From positions 1,550,001 to 1,614,000 of the forward strand of contig CP059070.1 in assembly GCA_017798125.1 (NCBI GenBank): a DNA stretch of 64,000 nt, read 5' to 3'. Positions within the stretch are counted from its first letter, which is position 1; each line of letters begins with the position of its first letter. Shown here in pieces: positions 59,264 through 64,000 of this stretch. The stretch comes from Cryomorphaceae bacterium. GTDB taxonomy: Bacteria > Bacteroidota > Bacteroidia > Flavobacteriales > ECT2AJA-044. The translations under genes were made by a program, and so were the position numbers. The notes beneath the pieces are model-generated. The model ran no database searches, was not told the DNA's origin, and worked only from the letters and a program-made list of their open reading frames with translations.

Positions 59264-60439
59264 ATGCGCGCTAAAGGTATAAAATTGACGTTCCTCGGCC
59301 TTCTATTGAGCCTTTTGGGACAGGGCCAAGTCAAAACTGGCGCTGAACAATTGAACCGTTACCGTCCTCTGTTGTACGGCAAATCCGTCGCTGTCGTCGC
59401 AAACCCCACTTCAATCGTTGGCGATCAGCACCTCATTGATACCCTTCTTAGCCTAGGTGTGGATGTCCAGAAAGTCTTTGCCCTAGAGCACGGTTTCAGA
59501 GGTGATGTTCCAGATGGCGAAAAAATAGCGGACGGGAAAGACCCCAAAACGGGACTTCCGGTCATCAGCTTATACGGTAGCCACAAAAAACCCATCAAGG
59601 AGGACATGGAAGGGATTGACGTCGTCGTCTTCGATATTCAGGATGTAGGTGTGCGCTTCTACACCTTCGTCAGTTCCATGAGCTACATCATGGAAGCGTG
59701 CGCGGATTTTGATGTTGACTTTTTGATTCTAGATCGTCCTAATCCCAATGGTTTTTATGTGGATGGCCCCATGAACCACCTACCGGAGCCTTCCTTCATT
59801 GGCTTGCATCCCATTCCCGTGGCACATGGTTTGACTTTGGGTGAGTATGCTCGGATGGCTATTGGCGAAGGATGGCTTCAAACGGAGAATGAGCTCGACT
59901 TCAAAGTTGTGCCTTGCTCCGGATATGACCACAATACGAGATACGCTCTTCCCGTCAATCCATCACCCAATTTGCGCTCTATGTCGGCAGTCTATCTCTA
60001 TCCTTCTCTTTGCTTCTTTGAAGGGACCAGTGTGAGCATCGGGCGAGGAACAGAGAAGCCTTTTGAGGTAGTGGGCGCCCCCTGGATGCCCCCAGGTACA
60101 ACCAGCTTTACGCCGAAAGCAGGATTCGGATCCTATCACCCAAAGCACGAAGGCCAATTGTGTCAGGGCTTTGATTTGACCACTTTTGGAAGAGATTTTA
60201 TTCCTGCAAATGGGCAAATCAACCTTTTTTGGCTGCTCGATGCGTATCGTCTCTGCCCGGAAGGTGAGGAGTTTTTTGCGAGGCCGAACTACTTCGATCT
60301 TCTTGCCGGCGGTCCAACACTTAGGGAACAGATTATTGCAGGACGGACAGAGGAGGAGATTCGAGAGGCTTGGGAGAAAGAGCTACTTCAGTTTAAATTC
60401 AAACGGAAAAAGTATTTGCTTTATCCTGATTTTGAATAG
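59264..60439 (+). CDS. DUF1343 family exported protein (NamZ-like)
   Basis: A 391-residue protein with signal peptide MRAKGIKLTFLGLLLSLLGQ (start at 59264; an ATG at 59252 is also possible). Motifs: VAVVANPTSIVGD, FALEHGFRGDVPDGEK, DPKTGLPVISLYGSH, DIQDVGVRFYTFVSSM, LDRPNPNGFYVDGP and EGTSVSIGRGTEKPFEVVGAPW. DUF1343 includes NamZ, an exo-N-acetylmuramidase in peptidoglycan recycling, and the export signal fits a periplasmic role on muropeptides. This assignment comes from the family only. Confidence 0.87.
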   Translation: MRAKGIKLTFLGLLLSLLGQGQVKTGAEQLNRYRPLLYGKSVAVVANPTSIVGDQHLIDTLLSLGVDVQKVFALEHGFRGDVPDGEKIADGKDPKTGLPVISLYGSHKKPIKEDMEGIDVVVFDIQDVGVRFYTFVSSMSYIMEACADFDVDFLILDRPNPNGFYVDGPMNHLPEPSFIGLHPIPVAHGLTLGEYARMAIGEGWLQTENELDFKVVPCSGYDHNTRYALPVNPSPNLRSMSAVYLYPSLCFFEGTSVSIGRGTEKPFEVVGAPWMPPGTTSFTPKAGFGSYHPKHEGQLCQGFDLTTFGRDFIPANGQINLFWLLDAYRLCPEGEEFFARPNYFDLLAGGPTLREQIIAGRTEEEIREAWEKELLQFKFKRKKYLLYPDFE

Positions 60440-60482
60440 AACTTCGTGCAACTTTTACTGTTAGTAGAAAAAACAACAGATT

Positions 60483-60959
60483 ATGTCCATCTACGAGTTC
60501 TCGACGAAAAAATCCACTGGCGAAGAGATTTCTATGGGGGATTTCAAGGGTAAAACACTCTTGGTCGTCAACACAGCATCCGAGTGTGGCCTCACTCCAC
60601 AGTTCAAGGGACTGGAGGAACTCCACGACAAATACGGAAAAGATGGGCTGCAAATCATCGGATTTCCATGCAATCAATTCGCGAGTCAAGAGCCGCTGAC
60701 CAATGAGGAGATGGCCAATATCTGCGAATTGAATTACGGTGTCACCTTTCCGCTGACCCAAAAGGTCAAAGTGAACGGAAAAGATGCTGATCCTATCTTC
60801 AAATACTTGAAAAAGGCCTTACCGGGAACCTTAGGAAATGCTGTGAAATGGAATTTCACCAAGTTTTTGATCGGCCCGGACGGCACGCCCATTAAGAGAT
60901 ACGCTCCCACAACAACACCGGAAGCGATTGAGTCGGATATCGCGGAACACTTGCCTTAA
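60483..60959 (+). CDS. Thiol peroxidase of the glutathione peroxidase family
   Basis: A 158-residue Cys-type GPx homologue reducing lipid or hydrogen peroxides. Peroxidatic C35 is in VVNTASECGLTPQF, with Q65/N64 in GFPCNQFASQEP and W123-N124 in VKWNFTKFL. C81 in ANICELNYGV sits where the resolving cysteine of thioredoxin-dependent GPx enzymes lies, so thioredoxin is the more likely reductant. No signal peptide. Its stop codon overlaps that of the convergent catalase-like gene by 4 nt. A link to fatty-acid hydroperoxides from the lipoxygenase next door is attractive but unproven. Confidence 0.92.
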   Translation: MSIYEFSTKKSTGEEISMGDFKGKTLLVVNTASECGLTPQFKGLEELHDKYGKDGLQIIGFPCNQFASQEPLTNEEMANICELNYGVTFPLTQKVKVNGKDADPIFKYLKKALPGTLGNAVKWNFTKFLIGPDGTPIKRYAPTTTPEAIESDIAEHLP

Positions 60960-62098
60960 GACTCCCGACTTGACTTACTGACTTTCTCTCTCTGTATCTT
61001 GGCCCAATCGCCAGAGTTGCGGTCGTCGTTATTGGGAATCGCATTTGGATACCCAAATAGTCGATAGCTCAACATTCGCGCCACCCGAGCTTTTTCACTG
61101 TGTGATCGCATGTAATTCAAGCTATTGTAGTCGTAAATGCTCTTGGCCTTGATAATTCCCAACGACTTGGGCATATGGTTCAAAGAAAAGCTGGTTCGGC
61201 AACTTTCCTTCCAATCGTAGGTGTGATCAATCTCTATGACGGCCAAATCGTGCCATGGATGAGCATGTTCGTCCCAAGGAACCATATTGTTGAATATTTC
61301 AGGATCATCGTCGTCCTGGGCAATACGGGTTTGAATCTGCATCATGTATTTAGCCCCTTCTCTTTTCACACGATCCTCGTATTCATACTTCAGGTAGTTC
61401 CGACCTTTAGTTTCGTGGGGTAGAATACGCTGGTTTCCAGTATCCACAGTAGAAGGGTCTTTCATGATACCAGTTTCGGGTTCGTTGTCATAGGGGCGTA
61501 CGCGGTATTTAGCATAACGCGGTATGTCGTCCTTGCCCAAGAATCGAAAGGGCGTTTTGCAATAGTAACGAAGGTTGTGAAAGCTGATCGGATCTCTCCG
61601 CAAGGCCACTTGGGCGCCCAACAATCCTTCGGGATACTTTTTGTAATAGTCGATGTACTCAATTCCGTACTTCTCCCGACGAAGCTTGGCAAACTGCATG
61701 AAGCTCTGAGCAGACCAGAACAGGCTGACCTCACCTGTATTCATTTCAATGTCAAAGGGGCTTTTGAAGTGCTCATCACTGAATTTGATCGACATGGATC
61801 GAATACAGTTCATCGCGTCATCCAAAAAGGTAGCAGAGGCATGTCGAATTCGCGCCGGAAAGACTCGGCCCGGTGAGAAGAATTCGTGTTCTGGGAATTT
61901 AGGGTCCTTTACGATGGTCACTTTACCACCGCCGGCAATCCCGTTGTCATGTGACATGCGTTTTCGATGCGTCAGGCTCAATGTAAATACGATGGCCCAG
62001 CTAAACATTTCGCTGAAAAGCCATAGATAAAAACGGTTCCAAAGACCACGAATCCCGCGTTCAGCGGTATGCTCAATATGTATTGCCGTTGAACTCAT
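60956..62098 (-). CDS. Minimal catalase-like heme protein, candidate allene oxide synthase or hydroperoxide-converting enzyme
   Basis: A 380-residue protein that I place in the catalase superfamily by eye. The heme-ligand segment near the C-terminus is ARMLSYRLFGYPNA, matching catalase RLFSYP, with R346 and proximal Y350 in R-x3-Y spacing. The N-terminal RMSHDNGIAGGGKVTIV matches the distal-His region (H50), followed by FFSPGRVFPARIRHAS and NTGEVSLFWSAQSFMQF, where N120 would be the distal Asn. True monofunctional catalases have about 480 or more residues, whereas coral catalase-related allene oxide synthase has about 370. A hydrophobic stretch at residues 19-42 may bind membrane. It lies 3 nt after a lipoxygenase gene, so its substrate is probably a fatty-acid hydroperoxide. 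Product (allene oxide, other) cannot be predicted with confidence. Confidence 0.8.
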   Translation of the reverse strand: MSSTAIHIEHTAERGIRGLWNRFYLWLFSEMFSWAIVFTLSLTHRKRMSHDNGIAGGGKVTIVKDPKFPEHEFFSPGRVFPARIRHASATFLDDAMNCIRSMSIKFSDEHFKSPFDIEMNTGEVSLFWSAQSFMQFAKLRREKYGIEYIDYYKKYPEGLLGAQVALRRDPISFHNLRYYCKTPFRFLGKDDIPRYAKYRVRPYDNEPETGIMKDPSTVDTGNQRILPHETKGRNYLKYEYEDRVKREGAKYMMQIQTRIAQDDDDPEIFNNMVPWDEHAHPWHDLAVIEIDHTYDWKESCRTSFSLNHMPKSLGIIKAKSIYDYNSLNYMRSHSEKARVARMLSYRLFGYPNAIPNNDDRNSGDWAKIQREKVSKSSRES

Positions 62099-62101
62099 AG
62101 C

Positions 62102-64000
62102 TTAGATGTTGGTTCGCGATTCAATGTTGTCGATTTCCACGTATAACTCTTCGAAATCGGTTCTCTTTTCCTCGAGTAAGTGAGAGAACAGCGGATCAAT
62201 ATCGTGTTCTTCATTGCGGGTAATGAACCCGTATTCTGTGCGAGAAAGCAGGTTGCTAAACCACATCATCTGCGTAGAGCGAGTGAGATCCGGAGCTATG
62301 GAATAGTCATCCTCGGGCCGGAATATTCCGTCCTTGTGTTCTCCAAACCTCAACCCGAGGCTGCTGTACAGAACCTCTCCAATATCTTCATACTGATGCT
62401 CGTTCACCCAGGTGTGCATAAAGGTCGCCGTCATAATGGCGTACTTACAAGCGTCTTTCAAATTGTCCATATCCCCGGCATCAGGTTCCAGTGGATTGTG
62501 CGTAATAGGGCTCATGCTTCGCCGATGCCCTTCAAAAGAGCTGCGTTCAAGCTTTGGATCGAAACGATATCGTGCATGGTAGTAGTCGATTCGCTTGCGC
62601 TCGAAGGCAGCGGCGTCCGGAGCTAAGCTCTCCAGATCCCTCTTATCGTGAAAAACCGGCGCGCTATTGTTGACCAAATCCTCAGAAAAGCGATAGACCT
62701 CAAACCATTCTTTACGAATTCCCGCTTCATTTTTCTGAAAGAAGTCATCCACAAAATCACAGACCACCTCCCAAAAGAGATGTTCTGCTTTGGCATAAGT
62801 ATGTTGATCGTTAATGATCTCCATCGGCGACCAATTCTTCCAGTCCAACACACCCATCATGTCCGTACATCGTTCCACAATTCCATTGGCTGTCATGGCC
62901 GAGGCCCTTGGAATATATCCAGGCCCAATCAGAATATCGTCGGCGCTGTGGTTCACCAATACCACCTCTTTGAGGTGAGGGAAGAGCAGAGTGCTCAAAG
63001 GACTTTTCCTTAGGTTTCTCCGCCCGGCTATGGCAAATTGTTCGGTATTGACGTGTGTCCCTGCAAAGTGATCGTCCAATTCCGTAGAAAGGGCTCCCGA
63101 TACGCGTGCAACCCTCTTCGCCTGTTCCCACTTTTCGCCGTCTGCGGGTGTAAAACGTCGCTGCTGGAAGGGGGATTTATCGTACTGATTGGTCGGTCCA
63201 GTCGTGATGATTTCTTCGGGAACAGGAAGCCCGTCTGGAGCAATATGGAACTTCATTTCCACCGTTGGAAATGCATACTCATCGTTTACCTCGTAATTGC
63301 ATGCTCCGAAGTACCGCACCCAGTAACGGTCCGATTCGTGCTCGTCCGGCACAAAGGTTGCACAGTTCATACCGTTCATCATCCGGCGTCCAAACCAGTA
63401 GTCACAGCGCGTTGAGCCAGGCATTTTTTCCTCCATCGCCACCGTCAAATTCTTCGGATAATCCTTCTGGATTTCCTTGATGCTCAAGGAGTCAGGGTCA
63501 AGTGCAATTTGCGCCAGATGCTTGTCCTTTGTCAGTTCAATGGGCACAAACTGCTGCTGAATGGCATCATTACGACCATCACTGTAGTACTCTGGCGCAT
63601 CCTCGTCGTGATCCTTAATCACCACCCGTGGAATGGGGACATCTCGGCGGTACTCCCAATAGAAGAGCTGAACATTGCCCAAATCCAAACCCATCCCCGT
63701 CATATCTCCTTTCGCGACCTTGAGCCGCTCAAAGGTTTGATATTCAGTGGTGGCGATTTCACTGTCCGGATGAAAAAAGACGTGCTCAATTTGGCAGACC
63801 TCGAAATGAAACGAATGATAGCGCCTACGGCGCGATTCCAAAAAGTCGAATTCCAACTTAACTATTCCGTCTCGATCGCTCCACCCTTCGGAAAACAAGC
63901 GCCATCCGCCAAGGCGCGTTCGCGCCCAAAGCTGACAAGGCATGTTGTGGATTGGAGTTGCGTAGTCATCACGCTTGGCAAAGGTCAACTTGGCCGTGAC
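62102..64000 (-). CDS. Lipoxygenase (partial, N-terminus beyond window)
   Basis: A non-heme iron fatty-acid dioxygenase; at least 632 residues are visible and the frame is open to the window edge. Numbered from the TTG at 63988, the iron ligands are H307 and H312 (DDHFAGTHVNTEQF, H-x4-H), H525 and N529 (FMHTWVNEHQY, H-x3-N) and the C-terminal carboxylate of I628 (ESRTNI). The stretch RRNLRKSPLSTLLFPHLKEV and the following IGPGYIPRASAMTANGIVE match the lipoxygenase core. A367 in TANG aligns with the Coffa site, where Ala usually goes with S and Gly with R products. The N-terminal 110 residues look like a beta-sandwich rather than a clear PLAT domain. The TTG is probably not the start. It is the first visible gene of an operon with the catalase-like gene. 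A dispersed repeat (63821-63836) encodes SRRRR. Confidence 0.88.
   Translation of the reverse strand, partial: VTAKLTFAKRDDYATPIHNMPCQLWARTRLGGWRLFSEGWSDRDGIVKLEFDFLESRRRRYHSFHFEVCQIEHVFFHPDSEIATTEYQTFERLKVAKGDMTGMGLDLGNVQLFYWEYRRDVPIPRVVIKDHDEDAPEYYSDGRNDAIQQQFVPIELTKDKHLAQIALDPDSLSIKEIQKDYPKNLTVAMEEKMPGSTRCDYWFGRRMMNGMNCATFVPDEHESDRYWVRYFGACNYEVNDEYAFPTVEMKFHIAPDGLPVPEEIITTGPTNQYDKSPFQQRRFTPADGEKWEQAKRVARVSGALSTELDDHFAGTHVNTEQFAIAGRRNLRKSPLSTLLFPHLKEVVLVNHSADDILIGPGYIPRASAMTANGIVERCTDMMGVLDWKNWSPMEIINDQHTYAKAEHLFWEVVCDFVDDFFQKNEAGIRKEWFEVYRFSEDLVNNSAPVFHDKRDLESLAPDAAAFERKRIDYYHARYRFDPKLERSSFEGHRRSMSPITHNPLEPDAGDMDNLKDACKYAIMTATFMHTWVNEHQYEDIGEVLYSSLGLRFGEHKDGIFRPEDDYSIAPDLTRSTQMMWFSNLLSRTEYGFITRNEEHDIDPLFSHLLEEKRTDFEELYVEIDNIESRTNI
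63821..63836 (+). repeat. Dispersed hairpin repeat, copy 14 (inside lipoxygenase gene)
   Basis: GCGCC-TAC-GGCGC-GAT, read on the opposite strand as an Arg-rich SRRRR in the N-terminal beta-domain. Confidence 0.65.

Noticed and set aside
60956-62098. Ordinary protective catalase
   Set aside because: At 380 residues it is about 100 short of small-subunit catalases, and it is paired with a lipoxygenase; a hydroperoxide-converting role is more likely.

Overview
The window is a chromosomal segment of a Bacteroidota bacterium, most likely a marine member of the Flavobacteriales. The evidence is: promoters of the TAnnTTTG type in front of most transcription units; almost no Shine-Dalgarno sequences except a striking one at rpsU; type IX secretion (T9SS) cargo with type A and type B C-terminal sorting domains; a PorE-like protein; a fused SecDF; a type III glutamine synthetase; Na+-translocating NADH:quinone reductase (nqrF end, nqrM, apbE); and the Bacteroidota order rpsU-xerC-hpf-tRNAs-tuf-tRNA(Trp)-secE-nusG-rplKAJL-rpoBC.

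Layout. 0-5.7 kb: end of the nqr operon, apbE, nqrM, murB, two glycosyltransferases, ftsE. 5.8-10.6 kb: a large TPR protein and an outer-membrane beta-barrel. 10.8-18.7 kb: gyrB, mdh, a DCC thiol-disulfide protein and two secreted T9SS cargo proteins. 18.8-25.6 kb: secDF, tatA, a Ca2+/Na+ antiporter and glnN. 25.7-35.2 kb: a PorE-like OmpA protein, purM-prfA-pyrF, a K+ channel sandwiched between two tiny PspC proteins, an SDR and an Na+/amino-acid symporter with an odd N-terminal fusion. 35.2-39.7 kb: an HhH protein, apt, an acyl-CoA dehydrogenase, rpsU, xerC, hpf and four tRNAs. 39.7-48.2 kb: tuf to rpoB, in canonical order but riddled with frameshifts and with an Arg-codon style unlike its neighbours, so probably a poor or chimeric consensus rather than real decay. 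48.1-56.1 kb: rpoC, a DUF3467 protein, and a two-component system followed by a lipoprotein gene. 56.1-64 kb: a periplasmic-binding-like protein, a CBS/cysteine synthase, a LolE/FtsX-type permease, a DUF1343 protein, a glutathione peroxidase and, at the right edge, a two-gene operon.

The most interesting system is that right-edge operon. It encodes a lipoxygenase with all five non-heme iron ligands (H307, H312, H525, N529 and the C-terminal Ile, numbered from the first start-type codon inside the window). Three bases later comes a 380-residue minimal catalase-like heme protein with the proximal RLFGY motif. This resembles, as two separate genes in reversed order, the catalase-related allene oxide synthase/lipoxygenase fusions of corals and some cyanobacteria. 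It suggests an oxylipin pathway in a Bacteroidota bacterium.

Two other sequence signals stand out. One is a dispersed 16-18 nt hairpin repeat (5-bp stem, 3-5 nt loop, 3' GAT) with compensatory stem changes, in about 14 copies, half of them inside genes. The other is an identical CGTGA-N6-CGTGA tandem (11-bp period) placed exactly 8 nt before the -7 box of both the response-regulator operon and the downstream lipoprotein gene.
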